This document shows positions 31,662-40,579 of a stretch of 64,000 nucleotides of DNA, piece by piece. Under the pieces are notes generated by a model. That model was not told where the DNA came from. It did not search any database and saw only the letters and a program-made list of their open reading frames with translations. Position 1 is the stretch's first letter. Every line of letters starts with the position of its first letter. Source of the stretch: Rossellomorea aquimaris (GTDB lineage Bacteria; Bacillota; Bacilli; Bacillales; Bacillaceae_B); NCBI RefSeq assembly GCF_035590735.1, contig NZ_CP141595.1, positions 3,009,001 to 3,073,000 of the forward strand. The letters are read 5' to 3'. The translations under genes and the position numbers were made by a program.

Positions 31662-31917
31662 AGTGGTTGATTTCCGCTCCAGGTGCTCACTTTCCGCGGG
31701 GCGTGAGTTGAGCCTTCTCGGGCTTTGCCCTGTGGGGTCTCAACTGTCTAGCTCCGGCTGCTAGCCCCTCGAGGTCATAAGCTAAATGGCCCAAGAAGGC
31801 AAAAAACGCCTCCCCGGTCCATTCATCTTATGCTTGTCGGGGCTGGTCGAGCCGCCTCCGCTTTTCGTACTTTCCCGCTATTCCCGCGGGAGTCGAGCAC
31901 CTTCCGCTCCAATCAAC
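31662..31917 (+). repeat. Palindromic intergenic repeat, family 2, copy interrupted by another repeat
   Basis: Left half 31662-31744 (TTTCCGCTCC, AGGTGCTCACTTTCCGCGGG, GAGCCTTCTC, GGGGTCTCAAC) and right half 31870-31917 (CCCGCGGGAGTCGAGCACC, TTCCGCTCCAATCAAC) together form one family 2 element. The two 20-base arms pair with three mismatches. Between the halves lies an unrelated 125-bp repeat. The element fills the gap between the hemW stop and the hrcA promoter. No gene is seen in the 370 bases concerned. Confidence 0.85.
31745..31869. repeat. Second-type repeat (TGTCTAGCTCC...CCGCTTTTCGTA) nested in the family 2 copy
   Basis: A 125-bp unit starting TGTCTAGCTCCGGC and ending GCCTCCGCTTTTCGTA. 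Its weakly self-complementary ends are GCTCCGGC / GCCGCCTCCGC and CTAGCCCCTCGA / TCGGGGCTGGTCGA, and it has an internal hairpin AAGAAGGC...GCCTCC. I recall closely similar repeats in intergenic DNA of many Bacillaceae, but I know of no agreed function. It breaks the family 2 element between GGGGTCTCAAC and CTTTCCCGC, where the intact family 2 copy is continuous. Confidence 0.75.
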
Positions 31918-31981
31918 TTTCTAAGCATGAGTTACTTGCTGTAGACTAATATAAACACCTTACACCTATAGAATACATCCA

Positions 31982-33112
31982 TTAAATTACACCAAGGAAA
32001 GATTGAAATACTTCGTTCCCCAGAAAGCGGCCCTGTTTCGTAAGTGCCACACGCTCTTCATCAACTAAAAGCAGTTCTCGCTTCTCCATTTCCGTAATGG
32101 AGGTACCAAAGACTGACTCCACGCTGCAATCAAATTTCTGTTGGAATATGGATTTACTTACGCCATCTACCTTACGTAATCCGAGAAACATTTCCTCTTC
32201 CATCATTTCGGCTTTGGTGACTTCATGCTGCTGGATGGTAGGCAGGGAACCTTCTGCAATCGGGTCCATATATTTTTTCAGGGGACCGTAATTGGAATAA
32301 CGTACTCCGTTTATATATCCGTGAGCACCGGCTCCTAAACCATAATATTCATTATTGTCCCAATAAACAAGATTATGTTTGCTTTCGAATCCCCGTTTAG
32401 CAAAATTACTGATTTCATATTGATTGATCCCGTATTTCTCCATCGTTTCGATCAGAATCTCGTACATAGCTGCTTCCTGATCTTGAGAAGGCAATGACAG
32501 CTTCCCTTTCCTCATCAGGTTGTAGAAGACCGTTTTCGGCTCTACGATGAGTGAATAAGCCGAGTAATGAGGAAGATCAAGGTCAAGTGCCTTCTTCAAT
32601 GTATCTTGAAAATCTTCCTCTGTTTGCTTAGGCAGGCTATAAATCAGATCAATGCTGATATTCGAGAATCCTACTTTTTGAGCCGTTTCCACAGACGTGT
32701 ACACATCTTCGCTTCTATGTGTCCGTCCGATTCCTTTCAGGAGCTCATCATTGAAAGACTGAACACCAAAACTCAATCGATTCACACCGTGGTCCTTTAA
32801 CACTCGAAGTTTATCTTCGGTCAAATCGCCGGGGTTTGCTTCAAATGTGAATTCCCCCTGATCAAAGGGCAGATGAGTGTTGATCGATTTGCATAATAGA
32901 TCAAGCTGGCTTGCGTTCAATGATGTCGGAGTGCCGCCACCGACAAAAATCGTATCCAGTTTGTCAGGAGACATCACTCTTTGATTCATTTCATTGCCCA
33001 GGCTGATTAAATATTCATCTACAGGCTGTCCTTCTAAAAAGACTTTATTAAAATCACAATAGTGACAGATATGTTCACAGAAAGGTATATGAATATAAGC
33101 TGATTTTACCAA
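31982..33112 (-). CDS. hemW: HemW-like radical SAM protein (coproporphyrinogen III oxidase family)
   Basis: Radical-SAM protein of the HemN/HemW family; Bacillus members are now regarded as heme chaperone-like HemW, not true HemN oxidases. 376 residues. The iron-sulfur motif CxxxCxxC is CEHICHYC near residue 11. GGGTPTSL (about 62), NRLSFGVQSF (near residue 120) and SIDLIYSLPKQT (near residue 155) are conserved. The start is TTG 33112, 6 bases after GGAGGG; no ATG fits the conserved beginning VKSAYIHIPFC. It follows lepA, the usual order. Confidence 0.94.
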   Translation of the reverse strand: MVKSAYIHIPFCEHICHYCDFNKVFLEGQPVDEYLISLGNEMNQRVMSPDKLDTIFVGGGTPTSLNASQLDLLCKSINTHLPFDQGEFTFEANPGDLTEDKLRVLKDHGVNRLSFGVQSFNDELLKGIGRTHRSEDVYTSVETAQKVGFSNISIDLIYSLPKQTEEDFQDTLKKALDLDLPHYSAYSLIVEPKTVFYNLMRKGKLSLPSQDQEAAMYEILIETMEKYGINQYEISNFAKRGFESKHNLVYWDNNEYYGLGAGAHGYINGVRYSNYGPLKKYMDPIAEGSLPTIQQHEVTKAEMMEEEMFLGLRKVDGVSKSIFQQKFDCSVESVFGTSITEMEKRELLLVDEERVALTKQGRFLGNEVFQSFLGVI

Positions 33113-33205
33113 GTATATCCCTCCTTTAGGGGCATTCATAGAGAAAAGGGGGTAAGCAGTGCTTGTATTGTACAAGCCACTTTCCCCCCTTTATCATCAA
33201 GACAA

Positions 33206-35038
33206 TTATTTTTTATCCGTATCGTCCATTTTAAGGACGGCCATGAATGCTTCTTGCGGAACTTCTACATTCCCTACGGACTTCATACGTTTTTTACCTT
33301 CTTTTTGTTTATCAAGAAGTTTACGTTTACGTGAAATATCTCCACCGTAACATTTTGCCAGAACGTTCTTCCGAATGGCTTTAATTGTCGATCTTGCGAC
33401 AATTTTCTGCCCGATCGCTGCCTGGACGGGTACTTCGAATTGTTGTCTCGGAATTAATTCCTTCAATTTCTCTACAATCAACTTCCCGCGTTCATAAGCG
33501 AAGTCACGATGAACGATAAAGCTGAGGGCATCGACATTTTCAGCGTTCAACAGGATATCCATCTTCACAAGCTTGGATTCTTTGTATCCGATCAGCTCAT
33601 AATCAAATGAAGCGTACCCTTTTGTATTCGACTTCAGTTGATCGAAGAAGTCATACACGATTTCAGCAAGCGGGATTTCATAGACGATGTTCACTCGTGT
33701 ATCATCCATATACTGCATGTCGATGAAGTTACCGCGTTTTCCTTGGCAAAGCTCCATTACCGCTCCGACGTAGTCATTCGGAACCATGATCGTTGCTTTA
33801 ACATAAGGCTCTTCAACATGATCCACTTTTTGCGGATCAGGCATCATGGACGGGTTATCCACTTTCACTTCTTCGCCATCTGTCAATTTGACATGATAGA
33901 TAACGCTTGGTGCAGTCGTGATAAGGTCGATTTTGAATTCGCGCTCAATGCGTTCCTGGATGATTTCCATATGAAGAAGTCCAAGGAATCCACAACGGAA
34001 CCCGAATCCTAATGCTTGAGATGTTTCAGGCTCATATTGAAGTGCCGAGTCATTCAATTCAAGCTTCTCAAGTGCTTCCCTAAGATCGTTGTATCGATTT
34101 GAATCGATTGGATATAAACCGCAATATACCATCGGGTTTAAGCGACGGTAACCTGGTAATGCTTTTTCGGCAGGGTTTTTCGCAAGAGTGATGGTATCAC
34201 CCACCCGGGTGTCCCCGACATTCTTGATCGCTGCTGTTAAGTACCCAACATCCCCGACCGTTAATTCTTTTTGTCCCGTCGGTTTTGGAGTGAAGACACC
34301 GATTTCCGTTACTTCAAACTCTTTCCCGGTCGCCATCATACGGACTTTATCTCCGACTTTGACACTTCCTTCCATCACACGGATGTAAGCAACGACTCCT
34401 CTATATGCGTCATATAAAGAGTCAAAGATAAGGGCTTTTAGTGGGGCATCTGGATCTCCCTGAGGGGCGGGTACTTTTTCAACCACCTGCTCAAGGATCT
34501 CTTCAATCCCGATCCCTGCTTTAGCTGATGCCAGGACTGCTTCCGATGCATCCAGACCGATGACATCTTCCACTTCCTGTCGAACCCTTTCAGGATCTGC
34601 TGCAGGAAGGTCGATTTTGTTGATGACCGGCAGGATTTCCAGGTCATTATCCAAGGCAAGATACACGTTTGCCAATGTTTGCGCTTCAATCCCTTGAGCA
34701 GCATCCACAACAAGGACGGCTCCTTCACAAGCAGCTAAACTACGAGATACTTCGTATGTAAAGTCTACGTGCCCTGGTGTATCAATCAGATGAAAGATAT
34801 ATTCTTCTCCATCCTTTGCTTGATACTTTAATTGCACAGAATTTAATTTGATCGTGATTCCACGTTCTCTCTCAAGATCCATTGAATCCAGTAATTGCTC
34901 TTTCATTTCACGCGCCGTCAGTGCTTTTGTTTTCTCCAAAATACGATCGGCAAGGGTAGATTTCCCATGATCTATATGAGCAATAATTGAAAAGTTTCTA
35001 ATTCTCGATTGTCTTTCTAATTTCTCTTCACGGTTCAT
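33206..35038 (-). CDS. lepA: Elongation factor 4 (LepA)
   Basis: Ribosome-bound translational GTPase that back-translocates or remodels stalled ribosomes. 610 residues. G1 AHIDHGKST, the switch [13 protein letters not shown]3 [12 protein letters not shown] and G4 NKIDLP are present. The LepA-specific C-terminal domain ([20 protein letters not shown]) ends the protein. ATG 35038 is 11 bases after CAGGAG. It lies between yqxA and hemW. Confidence 0.97.
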   Translation of the reverse strand: MNREEKLERQSRIRNFSIIAHIDHGKSTLADRILEKTKALTAREMKEQLLDSMDLERERGITIKLNSVQLKYQAKDGEEYIFHLIDTPGHVDFTYEVSRSLAACEGAVLVVDAAQGIEAQTLANVYLALDNDLEILPVINKIDLPAADPERVRQEVEDVIGLDASEAVLASAKAGIGIEEILEQVVEKVPAPQGDPDAPLKALIFDSLYDAYRGVVAYIRVMEGSVKVGDKVRMMATGKEFEVTEIGVFTPKPTGQKELTVGDVGYLTAAIKNVGDTRVGDTITLAKNPAEKALPGYRRLNPMVYCGLYPIDSNRYNDLREALEKLELNDSALQYEPETSQALGFGFRCGFLGLLHMEIIQERIEREFKIDLITTAPSVIYHVKLTDGEEVKVDNPSMMPDPQKVDHVEEPYVKATIMVPNDYVGAVMELCQGKRGNFIDMQYMDDTRVNIVYEIPLAEIVYDFFDQLKSNTKGYASFDYELIGYKESKLVKMDILLNAENVDALSFIVHRDFAYERGKLIVEKLKELIPRQQFEVPVQAAIGQKIVARSTIKAIRKNVLAKCYGGDISRKRKLLDKQKEGKKRMKSVGNVEVPQEAFMAVLKMDDTDKK

Positions 35039-35174
35039 TATACGTTCAACTCCTGTTATTTCCACACATGTACACTATTTTGAATTATAGCAGTAGACTA
35101 TATATTATTCAATGTAAACTAAAAGGGCTATACGGGAATTGTCCATTTTAATTAAGTTCTAAGAGACAAAGCCT

Positions 35175-35218
35175 CAAAAAAAAGAGAAGGCTGGAACATT
35201 TCCGTATGCCTTCTCTTA
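35175..35218 (-). terminator. Intrinsic terminator after yqxA
   Basis: AGAGAAGGC / GCCTTCTCT stem then eight T on the minus strand, overlapping the end of yqxA. It separates the gpr/spoIIP/yqxA group from lepA. Confidence 0.9.
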
Positions 35219-35551
35219 TATTAACGAAGCAATAAAGTTCACTATTTCATTGGTGATACTTTCAATTGTATTCGCCAGCGCCTTTCCAATCGAGGAAAAC
35301 GCATTAAATGCTTTCATGTCCTCTAATTTCTCTTTCTTTTCACTTAACGTTTTCGATTCCATTTCATTCCCAAGGAAAGATGCTTCTACGTTCCCTTCCC
35401 CGTCCTGGCTCACTCCTACCGGCGAAGTGAATTTTTGTTGTTCATGTCCCTTCATTTCCACGATGCCTTCATTCGCATACTGCATTCCGATCAGTACTCC
35501 GATAAATAATGCAGATATAAGTAATGCACATTTAAAAAAGAATTTTCTCAT
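35216..35551 (-). CDS. yqxA: YqxA family protein (DUF3679)
   Basis: 111-residue membrane protein of unknown function, between spoIIP and lepA as in B. subtilis. The N-terminal TM segment is MRKFFFKCALLISALFIGVL, followed directly by GMQYANEGIVEMKGH. The C-terminal half has an amphipathic segment (FNAFSSIGKALANTIESI). It starts 19 bases after the spoIIP stop and probably shares its transcript. A sporulation link is likely from context only. Confidence 0.88.
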   Translation of the reverse strand: MRKFFFKCALLISALFIGVLIGMQYANEGIVEMKGHEQQKFTSPVGVSQDGEGNVEASFLGNEMESKTLSEKKEKLEDMKAFNAFSSIGKALANTIESITNEIVNFIASLI

Positions 35552-35570
35552 TGGTCATTCATCCTTTTTA

Positions 35571-36779
35571 TTACTGACTTGAAGCAGGAGTGACAGGTGT
35601 ATGATTCACCTTTTCAGCCTGCCAATAATAATCAGCGAATATTTCAGCGAAAGCCTGAGCAGATCGTTCCAATTCCTGGAATGTATTATCTACTCCACCA
35701 AACTCCAGTAACATGGCATTGCTTGAAAGATCCTGGTTGAACTTCCCGTTGGTCCCGCTTCCCTTCTTCGCAATCACTCCACGTGAAATACCTTTATATT
35801 TCGCTTCCAATAATTTATGAAGTTCTGTTGCCACCTTTAAATTCTGCTCGTAATTCGGATGCTCTTCCCCAACGACAAATGCAAGCTTGGCATAAGATTT
35901 CCCTTTGATCGTTCCCGTTGTGACAGCCCTTCTTTGAGAATCACGATGGATGTCAACGAGATACAGCAAGTCTTTATTGCTTATCATGGCAGCCTGCACC
36001 AAAGGTCTCGACTCCTGATAAGCAGCCCAATAGTCCAATCCTTTTTTGTTTAAGGTCTGAATCACATCGGTTTTATCTATGCTCGTTCCGATACCCTGGT
36101 CCTCTAAGTTCCTCTTCACCATGTCCCCCACCTTGGTGACATTGACTTCTGAGTGCATGGCTGAATCCGGATTGGTCACACCGTCCAAATAAGGGAGATA
36201 GGATTCACGGGTATGAGTGAAATAAAGATGAACGGTTTTTTTATTCCCTGTGGATAATGGAGGTGCCACATCCCCACTCTTTTGATCCTGGTCTTTAAGA
36301 TTCTCAACATTCTTGAGTGGTGCCTCATTCCCTGCTTTGAGTGCTTCAGGAGGCGGGACCGACTCAATCGGCATATTCGTAAAATCCGTGCCGTCCCCGG
36401 CCACAAGGATATCCCCGTCGAAAATCGAGAATCCCGGAAGCTCTCTCCCCAGGAAACTTCGGGGATCTTCAAAGCTCACATTGGTAGCAACCTGAAAAAG
36501 GAGGGATGACACATTTGGTAAAGCCTGCTCTTCTTCAGTTAAAATTTGATTAAAAGACCGGTTTTCTAATGCCTAGATCTTATATAATGCATCACCCTTC
36601 ACATCGGAAGCCGCTTGATTCAATGAATTCGATGTCATTCTATACTCAGGGTTCAAGGAAGTGAGGATGCCCGTTATCGAAAAAATCGAGAGCAATCCTG
36701 CAACGAAGATCAACATCCCTTTCAATATCGTTGACATATTAATCGCTACTACATAATTAGGCACTTTATACGACCTCAT
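35571..36779 (-). pseudogene. spoIIP: Stage II sporulation protein P, interrupted by one in-frame TAG
   Basis: SpoIIP is the membrane-anchored amidase/endopeptidase that, with SpoIID and SpoIIM, drives forespore engulfment. Translating 36779 to 35571 in one frame gives 402 sense/stop codons, matching the B. subtilis length of about 401. Only one defect is seen, TAG at 36575-36573. The first 68 codons hold the membrane anchor (MLIFVAGLLSIFSITGILTS). After the amber the frame continues ALENRSFNQIL, then the conserved EDPRSFLGRELPGF and the amidase domain with LYFTHTRESYLP, DIHRDSQRR and LLEFGGVDN. A one-base change of TTG or CTG-like Leu/Gln codons would give this. It could be a true null, read-through or a base-call error. 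Confidence 0.88.
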
Positions 36780-37110
36780 TCTCCCACCCTTTCCTTTAAT
36801 CTACTCTAGTACAACGTATGTCATTACTAGAGATAGTAGAACTATATTTAGTAGTCATTATGAGGTTATTTGGGGAAAGTTAAACGGGGGAATCTATTAT
36901 TTTTAGTGTGGTCTGAAGTAGATGGGGGTTGGGAATTGAAAGCTGGAGTGAAGTATGATGGGTAAGAAATTTCTTTTTTGAGGGATAATCACGATTTTTG
37001 AGGCGGGGGAATAATCCCTTTTAGGTAAAAATCAGCCTTTATTCTAATATTTTCGGTTTAAGCGGCAAATAAATTCCAATTTTATAGAAAAATCCTGTCC
37101 TCTTTTTGGA

Positions 37111-37180
37111 TATCAGCGAATTTTTCATTTTATCAGCGAAATACTGATTTTATCAGCGAAATTTCAAATATATCAGCGAA
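37111..37180. repeat. Four direct repeats of TATCAGCGAA with exact 20-bp period
   Basis: Identical 10-mers start at 37111, 37131, 37151 and 37171, separated by different AT-rich 10-base spacers. The word, not the spacer, is conserved, and the period is two helical turns. They lie about 330 bp upstream of spoIIP and downstream of gpr. Role unknown; a protein-binding array and a degenerate tandem repeat are both possible. Confidence 0.85.
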
Positions 37181-37284
37181 ACGATCATTTCTTCTAAACT
37201 TTAGGGCACACAGATTCCACAAACCGGGAGATTCGAGAGCTGACAAATTCCCTCAAGGTCCAATCCTTCTATTCTCAATTCATC

Positions 37285-37322
37285 AAAGAACGCCTCAAGG
37301 GTCATTACCTACCCCTAAGGCG
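37285..37322 (-). terminator. Possible terminator after gpr
   Basis: CGCCTTAGGGG / CCCTTGAGGCG stem with a 10-base loop, about 20 bases beyond the gpr stop. The tail (TTCTTTGATG) is weakly T-rich, so the call is tentative. Confidence 0.5.
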
Positions 37323-37339
37323 CTGCTTTCATCTGCAAT

Positions 37340-38449
37340 CTACCTCGTCTGATAACCCGTATTCTCCTGATCAACCGCATCATGAAGTGCAGCATTCAAG
37401 CCGCTTGCGATAAGGTTGGCCATATCTTCCATGAACACGTCGACTTCTTTAGGTGTGACCATCAGATTATGCCCGATGGGAGCCAATACTTCATGAATCA
37501 ATTTTCGTTTTTCATGATCCTCGAGAGTTCCGACAATTCCCATGTAGGCTTGACGATGCTGTTCTTCCGGAAGATCTTCTTCTGTTAATTTCCTTCTCTC
37601 ACCGAAGCTCAACCCTGCCGGGGCTAGGGATCTGGATGGACGGTCCCCTTCTCTCATTTCTTTCCCAAAATGCTTTAAAAGAAAGTCGACTGTATCACTT
37701 ACGATTGTGACAGCATCAAGTACGGTCGGAACACCGATGGCAATAACCGGAACCCCTAACGTTTCCTGATCCAATCCTTTTCGCTTGTTCCCTACTCCTG
37801 ACCCAGGATGGATGCCTGTATCCGAGACCTGGATGGTTGAATTAACACGCTCAATGGAACGGGAGGCCAGGGCATCGATTGCGATGATGAAGTCGGGTTT
37901 GGATTTTTCTACTACACCGAAAATGATATCGCTCGTTTCAATGCCCGTCAGACCCATCACGCCAGGCACGAGGGCACTGACCGGTCGATAGCCCTCCTCC
38001 ACTGATTCCGGCTGCAGTTCAAAAAGATGTCTCGTCACTATGATATCTTCACAGACGCGGGGCCCTAATGAATCCGGGGTTACATTCCAGTTACCGAGCC
38101 CAACAATTAAGCAGCTTGCATTTTTACTGATTTTATTATTAATTAAAAATTGATTAAATTCATTGGCAAATACTTTTTCAACTCTTTGTTGCAGTTCTGC
38201 ATCTTCCTGGCGAATTCCATGAGCCTCGATGGTTAAGTAATTACCAGGTTTTTTACCGATTTTCTCTTCTCCTTCAGGTGTAACGGTGACAAGGGATACT
38301 TTTACCCCATCCTCTTCTTTCTCTTTAATCATGACTCCTTGGATGGATGACGTATCTTCCGCTTTATCACTGACGACCATTTCTCTTGCTTCAACGGCAA
38401 GATCGGTACGAATTGAATATTTACTATAATCGATTTCTTCGTTTTTCAT
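37340..38449 (-). CDS. gpr: Germination protease GPR
   Basis: Aspartic-type (family A25) endoprotease that degrades small acid-soluble proteins when spores germinate. It is made as a zymogen in the forespore. 369 residues. A short propeptide precedes the [11 protein letters not shown] segment, where processing occurs in relatives. Conserved blocks include [14 protein letters not shown] (about 118-131), IAIDALASR and [25 protein letters not shown] 38449 follows GGAGGTAGAGTCGAA. It is divergent from rpsT, and spoIIP and yqxA lie downstream. Confidence 0.96.
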   Translation of the reverse strand: MKNEEIDYSKYSIRTDLAVEAREMVVSDKAEDTSSIQGVMIKEKEEDGVKVSLVTVTPEGEEKIGKKPGNYLTIEAHGIRQEDAELQQRVEKVFANEFNQFLINNKISKNASCLIVGLGNWNVTPDSLGPRVCEDIIVTRHLFELQPESVEEGYRPVSALVPGVMGLTGIETSDIIFGVVEKSKPDFIIAIDALASRSIERVNSTIQVSDTGIHPGSGVGNKRKGLDQETLGVPVIAIGVPTVLDAVTIVSDTVDFLLKHFGKEMREGDRPSRSLAPAGLSFGERRKLTEEDLPEEQHRQAYMGIVGTLEDHEKRKLIHEVLAPIGHNLMVTPKEVDVFMEDMANLIASGLNAALHDAVDQENTGYQTR

Positions 38450-38547
38450 TTCGACTCTACCTCCAGGCTTGGGATGTTATCTACTATTTTTTTATGTTTA
38501 CCTTTTTCGTATGGGTTCATTCACTCGTTTAATTTCACTACATAGTA

Positions 38548-38576
38548 TTGCAATATCACTGTTCGTTTGATAAAAT
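38548..38576 (+). promoter_or_regulatory. Sigma-A promoter for rpsT
   Basis: TTGCAA (38548-38553) and TAAAAT (38571-38576) with a 17-base spacer, 75 bases before the rpsT start and oriented away from gpr. Confidence 0.65.
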
Positions 38577-38651
38577 ATCATTTGTTCTTATTGTTTAGGA
38601 ATTTAAATCGAGTCACATAGAATCTCGATCCTTTTATAGGAGGTGACAGGA

Positions 38652-38903
38652 ATGCCAAATATCAAATCAGCTATCAAACGTGTAAAAACTAACAACGAGC
38701 GCAACGCTCAAAACGCTGCTGTAAAATCTACAATGCGTACTGCTATCAAGAAAGCAGAAGCTGCAGCTGCTAACAGCGCAGATAACGCTAAAGATTTAGC
38801 AACAGAAGCGGTTCGTCAATTAGACAAAGCAGCTCAAAAAGGTCTTATCCACAAAAACGCTGCGGATCGTCAAAAGTCTCGCCTTATGAAAAAAGCGAAC
38901 TAA
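38652..38903 (+). CDS. rpsT: 30S ribosomal protein S20
   Basis: Small basic protein that binds 16S rRNA early in assembly. 83 residues, Ala/Lys-rich helical bundle: [25 protein letters not shown]-like [13 protein letters not shown], and the ending [20 protein letters not shown] 38652 follows AGGAGGTGACAGGA; an ACG-Gly extension upstream is not needed. It lies divergent from gpr and convergent with holA, with a terminator between. Confidence 0.98.
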   Translation: MPNIKSAIKRVKTNNERNAQNAAVKSTMRTAIKKAEAAAANSADNAKDLATEAVRQLDKAAQKGLIHKNAADRQKSRLMKKAN

Positions 38904-38906
38904 TTG

Positions 38907-38946
38907 AAAAAAACCACCTCGCCCTATGGCCAGGTGGTTTTTCTTT
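38907..38946. terminator. Intrinsic terminator between rpsT and holA
   Basis: AAAAACCACCT / AGGTGGTTTTT stem with A and T runs on either side; it can act for rpsT and possibly for holA in reverse. Confidence 0.9.
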
Positions 38947-38971
38947 TATTCATTGAAATGATTTCCGAAAA

Positions 38972-40000
38972 TCACGTAAAACTTTGATCATGAAGTTTAA
39001 ACAGAAACATTTCAATCATCAGTTCTTTTTTGATTTTTCCTGTTTTGATTTCATAATCTCCTTGAGATAGCAATTCTATGATATGGGCGAGTTGTTTATC
39101 ATTGAAGTGCTTTGCCTGACCTGCTGCAAGTTTCACTCTAAAAGGGTGTACTTTTAGGTAGGAAGCAATTTTTTGCTGCCCGTACCCTCTGCGTGATAGT
39201 TCCTTCGTTCCATATATCAATCTGAATTGTCCTGCCAGAATCGATAGAATCTTCAACGGTTCTTCGTTTTGTTTGAGAAGATCGTAATAAATTCTCAATG
39301 CCTCATCGATTCTTCGGTGAACAACCTTATCCACTAATGTGAAAATATTTTGTTCCAGGGACCGGGCTGTTAATCGTTCCACCACTTCCACGTCGATTCT
39401 GTTTGTATCGCTTGCGTACAAAGAAAGTTTGTCCAGCTCTTGTGTTAACATCATTAGGTTTGTTCCAGCGAGGGTCAGCAATAATTCAATCGCATCTTCA
39501 TCTATTTGAACACTATTAGAGGCAGCCCGTTCTCTTACCCACGACTTTAATTCATGCTCGTTCAGTTTTTTGGCCTCTACGACTTCTGCCAGTTTCTTCA
39601 AGGACTTCGTAATTTTCTTACGCTCGTCCAGTTTTTCGTAATTCGCTGTAATGACCAAAATCGTATAAGGAGCAGGGGATTGTATGTATTGTTCCAGTCG
39701 TTTAATGTTGTGCTCTACCTTTTCTTTTGTTTTTTCAGCTGTTAAGAAAACAGGGTTTTGTAGGATGACCACCCTTCTCTCCCCCATAAATGGAAAGGTT
39801 TCTGCATCTTCTATCGCCACTTCCACTGGAGTTTCCTCCAAATCATAACTGGAAAAAGTAAAATCCATTTCTTCTTCTGAAAGGGCACTTGAAACAATTC
39901 TTTGTTTCGTTTCATTAATAATAAATGACTCATTTCCGTAAACTAAATATATAGCTGCGAATTGAGATTTCTCTATTTTTTTCCAAATATCAATAACCAA
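38972..40000 (-). CDS. holA: DNA polymerase III delta subunit
   Basis: Clamp-loader subunit that opens the beta sliding clamp. 342 residues in the YqeN/HolA family. N-terminal ATPase-like domain with YLVYGNESFIINETKQRI, AIEDAETFPFMGERRVVIL and LVARSLEQ-type TARSLEQNIFTLVDKV; the C-terminal collar domain has HPFRVKLAAGQAKHF. I choose TTG 40000, 7 bases after GGAGAG, because it gives the MVIDIWKK start typical of the family; ATG 40015 has a poor ribosome-binding site. It is monocistronic and convergent with rpsT. Confidence 0.93.
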   Translation of the reverse strand: MVIDIWKKIEKSQFAAIYLVYGNESFIINETKQRIVSSALSEEEMDFTFSSYDLEETPVEVAIEDAETFPFMGERRVVILQNPVFLTAEKTKEKVEHNIKRLEQYIQSPAPYTILVITANYEKLDERKKITKSLKKLAEVVEAKKLNEHELKSWVRERAASNSVQIDEDAIELLLTLAGTNLMMLTQELDKLSLYASDTNRIDVEVVERLTARSLEQNIFTLVDKVVHRRIDEALRIYYDLLKQNEEPLKILSILAGQFRLIYGTKELSRRGYGQQKIASYLKVHPFRVKLAAGQAKHFNDKQLAHIIELLSQGDYEIKTGKIKKELMIEMFLFKLHDQSFT

Positions 40001-40294
40001 GTCAGCACTCTCCATTAATTCTTTTCTCTACTCTATGGTAAAAAAGCTTTTTGGTTTTGACAAGGGGTAAAGGGGACATCCGTCATATGGGACACCCCCT
40101 ATATCTATATTAACGTTAACGGAGAAGACCTAGGAACCTTTTCCGTTAAGCGGTATTTCCTTTGTATTGATTAGTGTCACCCCCTTTCAGGAACTTATAG
40201 GTGACAACTCTTGTCAGTAAAGGAAAAAGTAAAGTGAAGTATAGATTTTTCAGTACCGATGCTCTATACTAGAATAGAAATAGGAGGGGTAGTT

Positions 40295-40429
40295 GTGAAC
40301 CAATTTGAAAAGAATGTACAATCAAAAAGAAATGATGCAGTAGATTCAGGCGTTGGGTTTATTGTTTCTTTTGGATTCTTTGCGACAATGTTCGTTATTG
40401 CAACTGTTATTAAGTTAATCGGCTCTTAA
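40295..40429 (+). CDS. yqzM: YqzM family small membrane protein
   Basis: 44-residue protein starting GTG 40295 after TAGGAGGGG. A polar N-terminus (NQFEKNVQSKRNDAVDSG) is followed by one membrane helix (GFIVSFGFFATMFVIATVIK). Its position between holA and comEC matches yqzM of B. subtilis. Function unknown. The 290-base gap before it holds a hairpin (TTAACGGA at 40116 with TCCGTTAA at 40142). The gap after it has a weak GGAGGCAG...CTGCCCCCTTTTT pairing that might end the transcript. Confidence 0.85.
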   Translation: MNQFEKNVQSKRNDAVDSGVGFIVSFGFFATMFVIATVIKLIGS

Positions 40430-40579
40430 TGAATATAGGAGGCAGCCCTTAAAGATTCCGGTTTCTTCAACTTCCATATATGGTACTGGTGTATCATACA
40501 GATGGCTTGAAGGTGCCTGACTTCTTGTGATAGGTCTGCCCCCTTTTTCATTAGCGCTTAATTTGTTTTGTCATACATC

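Larger units (their letters stand above)
36780..37339. other. Gene-free gap between gpr and spoIIP
   Basis: 560 bases without a credible gene. It contains an imperfect inverted repeat (CTACTCTAGTA at 36801 and TACTAGAGATAGTAG at 36825) near the spoIIP start. Two degenerate TTTTTGAGG...ATAATC units follow near 36976-37018. The 20-bp periodic TATCAGCGAA array lies at 37111-37180, and a possible gpr terminator at 37285-37322. Confidence 0.7.

Noticed and set aside
31745..31869. Insertion sequence with transposase
   Set aside because: Only 125 bp and non-coding; at most a non-autonomous repeat.
35571..36779. UAG in spoIIP as a recoded amino acid (pyrrolysine or similar)
   Set aside because: No downstream insertion element or pyl-type genes are visible, the TAG position is not catalytic, and neighbouring genes use stop codons normally; a point mutation or error is simpler.
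37111..37180. Possible CRISPR array
   Set aside because: Repeat unit is only 10 bp with 10-bp AT-rich spacers, no palindrome, no cas genes nearby.
40430..40579. Possible gene after yqzM
   Set aside because: No frame with a ribosome-binding site; only a weak long-range pairing that may be a terminator.
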